Source: Nicotiana tabacum
Lineage: Eukaryota; Streptophyta; Magnoliopsida; Solanales; Solanaceae
Assembly (NCBI RefSeq): GCF_000715075.1
Contig: NC_134082.1
Location: forward strand, 107,548,399 to 107,612,398
Reading direction: 5' to 3'
DNA: 64,000 nt
The position numbers were made by a program, and so were the translations under genes. A model generated the notes under the pieces. That model did not search any database and was not told the DNA's origin. It saw only the letters and a program-made list of their open reading frames with translations. This document shows positions 1 through 10,659 of this stretch, piece by piece (within the stretch, counting starts at the first letter, position 1; each line of letters starts with the position of its first letter).

Positions 1-1216
1 TGCTTTTGGGCCAAATTCGTCACAACCCAATTAAATTCCCCCCAGACCTGTTCAAAGTCCGGCCCAAACCACGGCCCTAACCCGGTCCAGTCCTCAGCTT
101 AACCAAACGACACTGTTTTGAGTTCCATGACTTTAAGTCAATCCCAGCCATTCATTTTAATCTATCCAACGGTTGTGAACACTCCCCCATCTTAAATAAA
201 ATTGTCTGAATTCCATCAGAGAACCTCGTACCCCTTCCAATTCATCTTCTTCATTTGAACCTTAACCCTAGCGCCGCCCTAAATTCCTCACCATCTCCGG
301 TGGCGGCGCCACCTCAAACCACCTCCAAATTTACACCACAGAACCCTCATGACCTCCCATTTCCCAATCCCTGACTAGTTTCCCTCGAATCCCTTTAGAG
401 TGTCTCGAATCTTCGATTGAAGCAATTCGGCTGGAACCCTAAAAAACCCAAATCTCCCAAATCGTCAAGTTTCAATGAAAGATTAGGGTTGAAATGGGTT
501 TTATTCATCTATTCTCAATGAGAACACACGATTAATGCCAATTTCGGCTCAAAATCGATGGTTTTGAAGATCCAGTCAAGTGTACTATCAATCCGCTTTT
601 TCTAGGTATTTTCTGGTTATTTTCTTTCTTTCCTCTTTTGTTTTATTCTCAATCTTCATCTCCTTCTGATTTTTTCCTTTTTTCTTTCTTGTTTTTTCTA
701 TCGCCTCTGTGTGCATGCCATTTTTAAGTTTTTTTTAGTCAGCATGTTTTAGTTTATTTAATTCTGTTATTTGATTTTGCTCAAATTTCTTTCTATTTTT
801 GTTTTCTTTAGATTCATGGCTTCAGGAGTTTTCTATAACTCCGTTGGCCCAGTTTCTTAATTGGTTTATCTTGGTCTTTAAAATAAAACTTGGGCTCTGT
901 CAGCAGAAGCCCAAAGAGGGGAAGGGTAAATGTTGTTTTGTCAGACATGGGGTTTAGGTTTGGGTTTGGTTTTTGGGTTGTTTCGACCCATAGGTTGATT
1001 TTCTCTAAAGGTAATTATCAGTCTGGTAAAGGGTAATTTAGGGAGTTTGGATAGAGGGAATCTCTTATAACTGCCTAGGAAGCTGCTAGGAAGGTGGAGT
1101 TGGGGTTAATTTCAACAAACAGAACCAAAATTCAGGGCTGAAAATGAAAGAATGAAAATTGGGGAAAGGGTTAATTGTTAAAACCTGAAAGCATTTCTGT
1201 TGCCCTAAAAGCCCTC

Positions 1217-1223
1217 TATATAA
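1217..1223 (+). promoter_or_regulatory. TATA box of the 5' LTR
   Basis: TATATAA follows CCCTC. The same box is kept in the 3' LTR at 18914-18920, in the position expected for the retrotransposon promoter. Confidence 0.6.
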
Positions 1224-2330
1224 GGTTGGTTTTCTGTAAAAATGAGGGGATTTTAGAGATTACAAGACTGAAAAAATTTAGAAACGGCTGAGCTTCTTTT
1301 AGACTCTAAAAATACTGAAAATTGTTTGAAAATGCTTGGTTTGTTCTTTGAGTTCCCTGTTAGTCAGAATTTCTAAAAAGCTCCAAAGAACTTGGCTCAT
1401 CTGGGTTTAAATTGGTTTGAAAGAATCTTGGGTTTGCTGAGTTACTGAGCTGACTTTCTGCTGTTGCTAATCCCTCACTCTCATTGCTTTTCTCTTGATT
1501 TCCAGGTATTTCTCGAGCTATGGATAGCATATGAAATGTAAACGTGCAACTTGAATGCGAAACAGGATGAATACAAGTTGTTTATTGAGTTTTATTTCCC
1601 TGATTCCTCCATTTCTTTCATATGTTGTAATAGTTTAATCTTATGCATATTATATTAGCCTTCTCATGTTGGTGATATGGTATAAGGTGAATTGTTTCTG
1701 GCTTGCGTTTGATTCTGCTAAGAGTTTTGATGTGATTTTTAGATTCAAGGTAGTTACATGTTAATCTCGTGGGATTTCTGCTACTATTTATATTAGAGAA
1801 GGGTTTAGTCGAGGTTTAAACTTCATACAATTGTTTATAAGCTAGCTTGGGATTGAATTAAGGGTGAATGTTGTACATCTTTGTTTTTCATATCATTAGT
1901 GCAATTGAATTCAAAACAATGTTGCTTTTAGAAGTGTAATATAGTTTAGTAGTGCTTAAAGTTTTTCTATCATGTTGTTGTGTACTGGATAAAGTCAATG
2001 AGGCTCAGTTGGTATCTTTGAATTTTAAATGTCGTTAGCGTTCGTGTGGACTCGATCTCGAGTTCCCCATTTTTTTCAGCCTTTGCTTTTCATAAGGTTT
2101 GGGTTTCATTTGGGCCTAGACCTCGAGGCCACTTCGAAATGGGGAGATTTATAGCCTTGCAGTTCTTTGGGCCTGTATTAAGCCCAGAAATCCTCACCAA
2201 TATTTAATAACTCATTGTGCTATTTAGTACCTTCTGCAATTAGCAACCCCAATTTAAGCTTTCAATTTAGATAAAATCGAGCCTCTTTAATTCACCTTAG
2301 TAAATGTAGTGATCTCCTTCAATTAGACTT

Positions 2331-2512
2331 GAGGCGTGCCATATTAAGCAAGCTATAATCTACGGCCCTCAAAAGATTAGTTCAAACATCCTTTGGAAAA
2401 ATAGACTTGAGGTGTGTCATTTCAGTAAATAACCCATGACCCTCATATAATTGTTATTAACTTTTTTTTTTAAAATCGAGGTGTGCCATCAATTGAATTT
2501 TCCATGGCCCTC
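2331..2512 (+). repeat. Three bulged-stem repeats in 5' LTR
   Basis: Three units (2331-2370, 2409-2444, 2478-2512) each start GAGG, a 3-nt bulge (CGU or UGU), then GCCAT or GTCAT. They end with ATGGC, ATGAC or a weaker match, followed by CCCTC. Each can fold as GAGG/CCTC plus an inner 5-bp stem. The matching units in the 3' LTR lie at 20028-20207. Confidence 0.6.
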
Positions 2513-3081
2513 GCAGACCTTGTTATTAATTTGAAATTTCGTAGTTGCTTTAGGCGCGTTATTAAATTGATTTTTTTTTTATTAAATTCGGGTGTACATT
2601 TCATGTGACCCAATTTCAATTCTTAACAAGGTTAAATAGAACATGTCGTGAACCACGGGTGCATTTCATGTGGCGAGGCTTGCGATATGTTTTAAATAAC
2701 CTTGAATTAATTCTTTAAATAAGTAAAAGTGGTTTCAAAAGTTAAAATGCACATAGGTTTAAAAGTGTTTTAAAATTAAATAAATAGGCCAATAATAACA
2801 GTTGAGAGACCGCGCTAAAACCACGAAACCTGAAAATACCTAACGCCTTCTCCCGGGTTAACAGAATTCATTACCCGGATTTCTGTGTTCGCGAAGTGTA
2901 AAATAGAGTCAATCTTTCCTCGATTCGGGATTTTTAAAACCGGTGACTTGGGACACCAAAAATTATCCCAAGTGGCGACTCTGAATTTGATATAAATAAT
3001 CCCGTTTTGATTGTCACTTAAATTGGAAAAACTCCCTTATACTCCTTCCCGGGGTAAAAAAAAAAGGAGGTGGGACAGCTC

Positions 3082-3107
3082 TGGCGACTCTGCTGGGGAT
3101 CGAACCC
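3082..3107 (+). other. Primer binding site, tRNA-Arg
   Basis: It begins TGGCGACTCTGCTGGGGA four bases after the LTR end and runs on into the T-loop complement (GATCGAACCC). Read in reverse complement this is the 3' end of a plant arginine tRNA plus CCA, the primer used by Ogre elements. The match extends beyond the usual 18 nt. Confidence 0.85.
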
Positions 3108-4222
3108 AAAATCTCTGGTTCAGGGTTCAAGAATTCGAGCTTATAATAATTGTTATATTTGCCTTTTGGTTTTATTTACATGGTTGGGTCTGATGTGCTA
3201 AATGTTGCTTTACCGCTTTGATAATTGGTTGAATTGTATATAAAAATGGCTACGTAACCCTCTTCTCTCTGAGTCTTCTAAATCATTTGGAAAGTGTACA
3301 CTTTGTGTGACTTCTCTTCTGTTAGAGTCATATCCCAATTTTAGAATAAGGTTCGGACAAGTTGCAAAGCCGGTGAAGTTTATGTATTCTCAGTACGCTT
3401 CCCCCCTCCCGGCTTGAGCTGTCCGCTTGGGTAAGCCAGGTCTAGAACAAATGAACGCAGGTTTTCAAATCTAGTATAACATAGCCTCATGCCGGATCCC
3501 TAGTAGGAACGCTTGCTTGCATCATGTGTATTCTAACTTTGGGGACTCAACACAGGGGTTGGGTCCGTCTAGGACAGGCGCACCTGAAATCAAAAGACCA
3601 TCCTGATGCATTTTTGCTTGCTACTTGCGCATTTATTTGATTCGAATTGCATGTTGATCGGCTTCTAGAATAAGGGAGAAATGGAGAAAACCCAAATTGA
3701 GGTGTGAGAGAGGAAATTACCCGTCTGTGAAAAACCTGGTGTCCAAAATACCTCGTAACTATGCCGAAATATTCGGAAAAAAAAAAGAAGAAAAAAAAGC
3801 TACTTCAAAAGTTTGTATTTTCTGTTGCATCAAAATTGACAAAACTACGCAAGTTTGATTCTCACCAAATGTGGGATACGTAGGCAACCCTCATCGGGTC
3901 CAACTCCTTTTGCAAAAATAACCCCAAAAATTGAAGTGTCGTTGTTTTGTCATAAATAAATTAGGTGGCGCCATTCTTGTCTAAAATAGCCAAAAATGCC
4001 CCAAAGGGGGCCGGAAGGCTGTTTTTGCAAGAATAGCCGCTTAGGGCCCTTTTTTAAAAAAGTTGGTTGGTTAACAAAAATACCCCTAAAAAGTTTTTTC
4101 TCTCTCTTGAGGTGTTGAAGGGTTGTATTCGCAAGAATGTTTTGTTCTAAATTTTGTGAAAATGAGTGTTTTTCTCTTGAGTCAAAGTAAACCACAATCT
4201 TTTAATCAATCACCTTAAATAA
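3108..4222 (+). other. Untranslated leader of the Ogre element
   Basis: No convincing ORF. The leader holds a pyrimidine/purine-biased stretch, an A-rich purine tract (about 3777-3800) and, right after it, copy 1 of the structured motif. A possible splice acceptor (CTGCAG at 4225-4230) lies just ahead of ORF1. Confidence 0.6.
3843..3900 (+). ncRNA. Structured motif copy 1 (TACGTAGGCAAC element)
   Basis: It has AACTACG, then TTGAT, a stem TCTCAC/GTGGGA with a 5-nt loop, then TACGTAGGCAACCC and GGGTCC, and an A-rich run within 30 nt. It matches the copies at 6519, 14461, 17026 and 57331. It lies between the primer site and ORF1. Confidence 0.55.
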
Positions 4223-6291
4223 ATCTGCAGGATAAGCACAATTGAAAATAAACCTTTCACAGTCCGCGAGGAAATCCTGTTAGAACTACATATGTGGTGG
4301 AATGATCTGGGAGAAGTCAGCAGAAAAACTGTGATAAAAGCTTTGGGTAGTCTTGTTGGGCTTCTAAAGATTAAGCTGAGGAAGGATATAATTGAGGCTT
4401 TGATACCCTTTTGGGACCCAGCACATAATGTGTTCCATTTTGCTGATTTTGAGCTAACCCCTACGCTTGAGGAAATAGCGGGTTATGCTGGTTTTAGTAG
4501 GAATCTCAGAAATCAATACCCGATGGCACCCAGAACAGTGACTCCTCATAAATTTCTGGACCTTCTAAGCATCAGTCGGGAAGTTCAAAACGCAAATTTG
4601 GCCAAGGGATTCTGCACATTCTACTCCTTGAACCGACGCTACGGGAACCCCCATGATTTTGAGATACCAGATACCGGTCTTACTCATTCGGGGAACAAAG
4701 ATAAGTGGAAAGCTTGACGGGAATTGGCTTTCGTAGTGGCATTCCTAGGTGTTTTGATTTGTCCAAGAAAAAATGGAAACATAGAATTAGGGATTGTGGG
4801 GATAGCCGACGTCATGACTAAAAAGGCAAATGGCACCATTGTACTGATGATCTTGGCGGAGATCTACTGAGCTCTAACTATTTGTCGGGAAGGAGGAAAG
4901 TTTTTTGAAGGATGCAATATGCTTCTACAACTCTGGATGGTGGAGCACCTTTGCCACCGTCCGGGGTACAAGAACTGCGGTATGACCGGTCTTCAATGCA
5001 TTGAAAAACATGAACGACGGGTGGAGGGCTATGAATATCTAGATGGTATGGAAGCATGGTTTGCACACTTGAGCTCCCTGATTGCAAACAAGATTGAATG
5101 GACATTCGGGTGGCTCTCGGTCAGTGAAGTCATTTATATGTCGGCTGAGGTGTGTTTTCTTCTATTGATGGGTCTCCGGAGCATTCAACCTTATGCCCCG
5201 CACAGGGTTCTACGCCAGTTAGGCAGGTACCAGACCATCCCACATGATAAGGACTTGAGTCGGCAGTTCATCGAATTGGAACCAAAAGCTGCCTTCCCAG
5301 AAGAAAGGGTGTGTCGAATTTGGCATCAATGTAGGTTCTTAGAGCCAAAGACTCAGTTACGAGATTTATCCAGAGGCGAGTTGGAGCCTAGTTACACTGA
5401 TTGGTACGGTAAAATTTCCCAAGTCCATCAAGAGCCCGAACGGCCCGCAAAAAGGCCCCATGTCCAACAATTCACTGATGGAGCGCAAGAGCAATGGGAT
5501 TGGTTGGCAAAAGAGGCAAACTACAGAGCCACCATAAGCAAATTGGATGGAGAGATTTGGGATCTTAAATTTGACAAAAGTATACAGGTCGCTGCCGACG
5601 AAGGGGAGAAGAAGAAGTTGGCTCACGAAAACAAGGCCCTTCGAGCACTGATCCAAAAAATGAAAATAACTTCTGAGAATTAGGAAAGGAGCTGAAACGA
5701 TGAAAGACTCATAAGTGGTTTCAAGAGGAAAATAGCTGAGTGTGAGGATGATCTGGAAAAATTCGAGGGTAATTTGGCAAGGGCCCGGGCACAGTTAACG
5801 AAGAACACAGAGGGACGAGCAGAGTTTGTCCGGCAACTAAAAAAGAAATATGAGGGGGAAGCCACCAAGTTGAAGAAACAACTAACTACCCTCGAAAATG
5901 AGATGGCCAAACAAGCTAAGAACTTTAAAGCAGAAAGGGAACATTTCTATGCATTAATGGCCCAGTTAGAGGAAGATATGCAACAGTTGCAGGGTCAAAA
6001 CCTTCATGATGCCCGGGACTAAAAGCTAGGTCTCAGCAAATAAGGCATTTGCTCCAAGAAAAGGGTATCATCAGGGAGAGGGTTAGAGCCATTGCTGACT
6101 ACATCGTCATGAAGTGCCATGAATGTGAAGACATGACTAGAACCACCTTTTTTGTTGCGGTAATGACCTTTGTTCGCCAAATAATGAGTAACTTGGAGAA
6201 CCTTCAAGGGTATCTTGCGTGTAGGCCCGTGGCGAGACCGACCGATGTCCCCCGGGCTCCTAGAGCAGTTAAGGCATTGATGTATTCATGA
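4223..6291 (+). pseudogene. Ogre ORF1 protein (plant-mobile-domain-like plus coiled coil), broken
   Basis: The frame opens at 4223 (stop at 4220); the first ATG is 4292. The N-terminal third has a WDPAHNVFHF...ELTPTLEEIA block typical of Ogre ORF1 and related to the plant mobile domain. The middle is rich in Trp and aromatic residues, and from about 5500 the sequence is Lys/Glu-rich and likely coiled coil. In-frame stops are TGA 4715, TGA 4868, TAG 5681 and TGA 5693. A +1-type frame change near 6020 moves the last 90 codons to another frame before the stop at 6291. Its role in Ogre elements is unknown; it precedes gag and is probably expressed separately. No function can be claimed for this copy. 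Confidence 0.8.
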
Positions 6292-6944
6292 TTTTCATTT
6301 GAGTCTGTATTTTCATTTTCTTTGTTGGAATCTGTTAGTCTGTTTTCGGGTCTGTATTTTCATCTTTTTGTTGGAGTCTGTTGGTTCCCCTTTTCGAGTC
6401 TATTAGTTGTTTTGATTAATTTCTGTAGGGTGAGTCGTTGTAATCAAGACGTTTTTATTTTATGAAAAAATTTGAAAACCCCAAAATATTTTTTATTTAT
6501 TTTTACACTTATCCCCCAGAACTATGCTTGGTCTGATTCATGCGGTGTCATGATACGTAGGCAATCCCCATAGGATTCGATCGTAACCGTGAAATGAAAA
6601 AAAAAAACAAGAGAATTGTGGGAAGGAAATAATAGCAAAACAAGAGAGAAAATGAGGGAATAAAAGAAAAACAAGAATCGAGCAAAAGAAAAACAGGAAT
6701 GAAAAAAGAGTGAAGTGGCAAAATGAAAATTAGGGAAGGCCGGGATGACGCAAGCAACCGATCAAATGCATAATAGAAATGGTTAACTACTTAGGTGCAT
6801 TGCATCCCCAATGTGCGGTTGCCTATCTGTTAAGCCCTAATCGCTAACAAGTTTGTTGTTGTCATCAAGTTCAGGCAGGTGGTTAGTTTGTTTGGCATTC
6901 TAGTAACTCATCCGTACAACACTAGGTCCAAAGACAAGTTGATC
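6292..6944 (+). other. ORF1-gag spacer
   Basis: Non-coding. It starts with GT-rich tandem-like text (6290-6420, repeats of a TCTGTATTTTCATTT-like unit). It then holds structured motif copy 2 and a purine-rich A/G tract (about 6595-6740), and ends at the gag ATG at 6945. Confidence 0.6.
6519..6580 (+). ncRNA. Structured motif copy 2
   Basis: It has GAACTATG, CTGAT, a perfect TCATG/CATGA stem with a 6-nt loop, then TACGTAGGCAATCC and GATTCGATC, followed by a run of A. It lies between ORF1 and gag. Confidence 0.55.
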
Positions 6945-8736
6945 ATGGCTAACCAAGAACTGTATGCAAGTGTTATTGACCCGTCAAGAGAGGGGGAAGA
7001 GTCTGATGTTAACCTGAAAGAGGAGTTGTATAAGTTGAAACACTAGATGGAAGAGATGTACCAGGCATGGGTAAAAGGGCATCCACCACCATCCTACCCC
7101 GCCAACTGTACTTTCGTCCCGCCTCTGGCTCAATCCCAAGAACCTCACACTGTTGATTCATCTCCAGGCTTCCCCATTTACCACCACTACCAGGGCACCA
7201 CTTCCTAAACACCACAAGCACCACCACCCAAACTAGTCCCATACCCTCCTCACCGGCCACCCCTATTTTCGTGGTGGCCCCACCCGTGACACTCCATCGA
7301 TCCGCCAGTGAGCCTTTATTCCAGACCCAAGATAACTAATACTATCCCCCAGAGCCTACTTTCAAGACCCCAAAGCCTTACTCCTATACTCCTTGTTTTG
7401 ACATCCCTGTCGAGACCGAAAAACCACCTAAGAACCCAGAGTAGGAGGAGATGTTCAGGAAGGTTAGAAGTCTGGAGCATTCATTCAGAAACATGCAAGG
7501 ATTGGGAGGCCAGATGAGCGTAGCCTACAAGGATTTGTGTCTATTTCCTGATGTTCAGTTGCATGTGGGATTTAAGATGCCGAAGTTTGATTTGTATGAC
7601 GGGCACAAAGACCCGGTGGCCCACTTAAGGGGATTCTGCAGTAAAATAAAAGGAGCCGGTGGGAAAGATGAGCTATTGATGGCATACTTTAGCCTGAGTT
7701 TGAGTGGTTTGGCATTGGAGCGGTATACTCGTCAGGATCACAGCAGATGGTATACCTGGGATGATTTGGCCCAAGTATTCGCCTGTCATTTCCAGTACAA
7801 CATTGAGATTGTTCCAGACTGTTTGTCTTTAACTAAGATTGAGAAGAAGCCTAGTGAAAGTTTCAGAGAATATGACTTTCGCTGGAGAGAACAAGCGACA
7901 AGAGTTAACCCCCGATGGAGGAAAGCGAAATGGTGGAGTATTTTTTGCAGGCTCTGGAGCCCACTTACTTTGGCCATCTGATATCGGCCATAGGCAAATT
8001 GTTCAACGAGGTAGTGAAGATGGGTGACATAGTGGAAGAGGGGCTTAAATCAAGTAAAATCATGAGTTACTCGGCTATAAAGGCAACTACCCAAGCCATT
8101 CAGAATGGTACTGGGGGAGTGATTGGAAAGAAAAAGAAAGAAGATATGGAAACAATTGATTCAGGATCATGGTTTTGACCTAGGGGCCTATCACACCAAT
8201 ATACCCAGCCTCAACCCCATTACCAAACCTACACTCAAACCTCATATAATCCACCCCAACACTACTTCCCATCACCAGACCCTCATATTTCTGTCCACCA
8301 CACCCAGACATATACTCAACCTCCTGCCTACACGCAATGGTATGCCCCAGCCCCACAAAATACCAACCCAGCTCCACAAAATGCCTACCCACCCCTACGA
8401 GCCTACCGAAACCCTATCGGCCCAGGTTTTCAACATAATCCAGCATTCAAAAATGAGAGGTTGCAGCGAAAGAAAACCTTCACCCAATAGGGAGAATCTT
8501 ATACCAGTCTATTCCATAGATTAAGGCAGTTGGATATGCTGAGGCCAATTGAGTCGAAATTGCCAAACCCCCCTCCAAAGAATCTTGATTACTCTGTAAG
8601 CTGTGAATATTGTTCTGGTACTCCGAGGATGAATACAGAGAAATGCTAGCACTTGAAAAATGCTATCTAAGAGCTCATTGACACGAACTAGATTGAAGTC
8701 CAAACTCTAGAGGCACCCAATATCAACCAGAACCCA
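6945..8736 (+). pseudogene. Ogre gag (capsid/nucleocapsid), broken
   Basis: The ATG at 6945 opens a short acidic N terminus that stops at about 7044. The sequence then runs through a Pro-rich stretch to the capsid-like core in frame 2 (about 7451-7905). The core motifs are LMAYFSLSLSGLA and a W-T-W-DDL helix, as in Retrotrans_gag domains. A frame change near 7910 sends the core end into frame 1 (7915-8178). A Pro/Gln-rich region follows, then a degenerate zinc knuckle (8602-8646). There the Cys residues remain but the His is gone and a stop follows the last Cys. The product would form the virus-like particle and bind the RNA; this copy cannot. Confidence 0.8.
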
Positions 8737-10485
8737 TTGTCAACCCATCAGGAAACAAACATGATTGAGATAGTACATGAGGGAGGGGAGCCCAAGAAGC
8801 CTTCACAGACTGTCATGATGATTCGGTCCAGTGAGCTCAAGCCAATTAAAAAATCAATAGTTGAAGGATCAGTGAACAAGTTGAGCATGACAAATAGCAA
8901 GCCATCTGTGGTAGCTAAGAAAAGATCCCACAGTGATGTTATAGCAAAGCAAGAAAAATCAAAAGTGGTCGTGCCAGGAGTGGCCAACAAGCCTATCATA
9001 ATTTTGGAGGGTGCCCGTACGGATCCTGTCATCATCAAGCGTGTAACCCAGTTGCCGGTAATCAGCACCAAGGCCATCCCATGTAACTATGAACTGGTGA
9101 TAGTGACCTATAAGGGAAAGGAAGTGAAAGAAGAAATCAATGAGGACCAGGGATTAACTCGTTCGGGGAGATGCTTTGCCCCAGAAGAGTTAAGGGAAAG
9201 CTAAAACATCTAGAGATAATCCAGTCCTAGTAAAGAAGGCAGTGATTGAAGAAGAGGCGGAGAAGTTTCTGAGAAAAATGAAGGTACAAGATTATTCCAT
9301 CGTGGAGAAGTTGAGAAAGACGCCTGCTCAGATTTCATTGTTGTCATTGTTAATCCACTCATATGAGCATCGTTGGGCCTTAATGAAAATTCTGAACGAG
9401 GCTCATGTTCCCGAAAAAATTTTAGTAAACCATCTGGAGAAGATCACCAACAAAATATTTAAGGTGAACAGGCTCACCTTCTCTGATGATGAGTTGCCTG
9501 TGGAAGGTACTGAACACAATAGAGCTCTCTATCTTACGGTAAAATGTGAAGATTTTGTGGTTATAAGGGTATTAGTTGACAATGGGTCCAGTGCAAACAT
9601 CTTCCCTCTCTCTACTCTGAACAAGTTGAACGTGGATGATGAGAGGATTCACAAAAACAACATATGCGTTCGGGGATTTGATGGTGGAGGGAAAGATTCA
9701 ATTGGTGATATAGTGCTTGAGTTGACAATAGGACCGGTGGAATTCACCATGGAGTTCCATGTGCTGGACGTAGTTGTCTCTTACAATTTGCTGTTAGGTT
9801 GACCTTGGATTCGTGCCGCCAAAACAGTCCCGTCCACTCTACACCAGATGGTCAAGTTCGAATGGGATACACAAGAGATCGTTGTGCATGGCGAGGACAA
9901 TTTGTGTGCTTACAGTGATGCATCTGTCCCGTTCATTGAAGTTGAAGTTGACAAAGGGTCTTGGGTCTATCAAGTTTTTGAAACAGTGCCGGTGGAGAAG
10001 GTTCCAGAAGGGAAATGTGTTCCAACCCCAAAGATAACCTCCGCATTAGTCACGGTGGCCTTTGAAATGCTGAAAGATGGCTCTGTGCCCGGTAAAGGCC
10101 TGAGTGCATCTCTGCAGGGCATCATACAGCTAGTGTCACTCCCTGAAAATTTGGGTACGTTCGGTCTTGTATTCAAACCCACAACGACAGATGTGAAAAG
10201 GGATAAAAAGTTGAAACAGAAGGCGTGGGTACTTCCAAAGCTTGTTCCGCATCTCTCCAGGTCTTTGGTTAAGTCTGGTGCCAGGAAACGCCTAGTGACA
10301 ACAGTTCCAAGTTCTGTGGTTGACGTTGATGATGAGTTAATTGAAAGGTTCCAAAGGTTGTTTGATGATGTGAACATGGTAGAGGTTGGAGAAGGTTCTA
10401 GCAAAGAGAACGTGCAGTTCGTTGGGCCGAATACAAAGCTTAACTATTGGAAGGCTACTCATCTCCCTACCCGGAAGGAGTCTTG
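8737..10485 (+). pseudogene. Ogre aspartic protease region, broken
   Basis: The region runs 8737-9204 in frame 1, then from 9242 in frame 2, so one frameshift lies between them. The catalytic motif is VDNGSSA (Asp codon 9578-9580), the form usual in Tat elements, followed by hydrophobic strands and a LLLG flap near 9795. A TGA at 9800, where the family has Arg before PWI, interrupts the frame, which otherwise stays open to 10489. The protease would cut the gag-pol polyprotein. Its last codon before the candidate intron is the split TG|T at 10484. Confidence 0.8.
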
Positions 10486-10659
10486 GTAGTTTGATTTATT
10501 TTCCTTTCTAGCTGGGTCATTCCAGGGTTGTGACCCAGACTTTTATTTTCCGCTTGTTGATGTACAAACCCTGTTATCATTTATTTTCAATAAAATGCAA
10601 TTTCCCTTTTCATCATTCCTGATAGTTTTATTTTTGTTTTTCTTTTCTTCTCTGTACAG
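10486..10659 (+). other. Candidate intron between protease and RT
   Basis: The donor is TCTTG|GTAGT at 10486 and the acceptor is CTGTACAG at 10659, preceded by a long pyrimidine tract. Removing the 174 nt deletes the in-frame TAG at 10487 and joins protease to the RT leader in the same frame. An intron at exactly this place is known for Ogre elements. The call rests on splice-site sequence only. Confidence 0.65.

Larger units (their letters stand above)
1..3077 (+). repeat. 5' LTR (left-truncated by window edge)
   Basis: This stretch aligns through its whole length with 17690-20776. It ends in GGGACA at 3077, four bases before the primer site, which fixes the LTR boundary. It contains a TATA box at 1217 and a series of stem-forming repeats near its 3' end. 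No gene is seen in it; short ORFs here are chance. Confidence 0.93.

Noticed and set aside
3011..3193. 60-codon ORF across the LTR end
   Set aside because: It spans the LTR border and primer site; no protein-like features.
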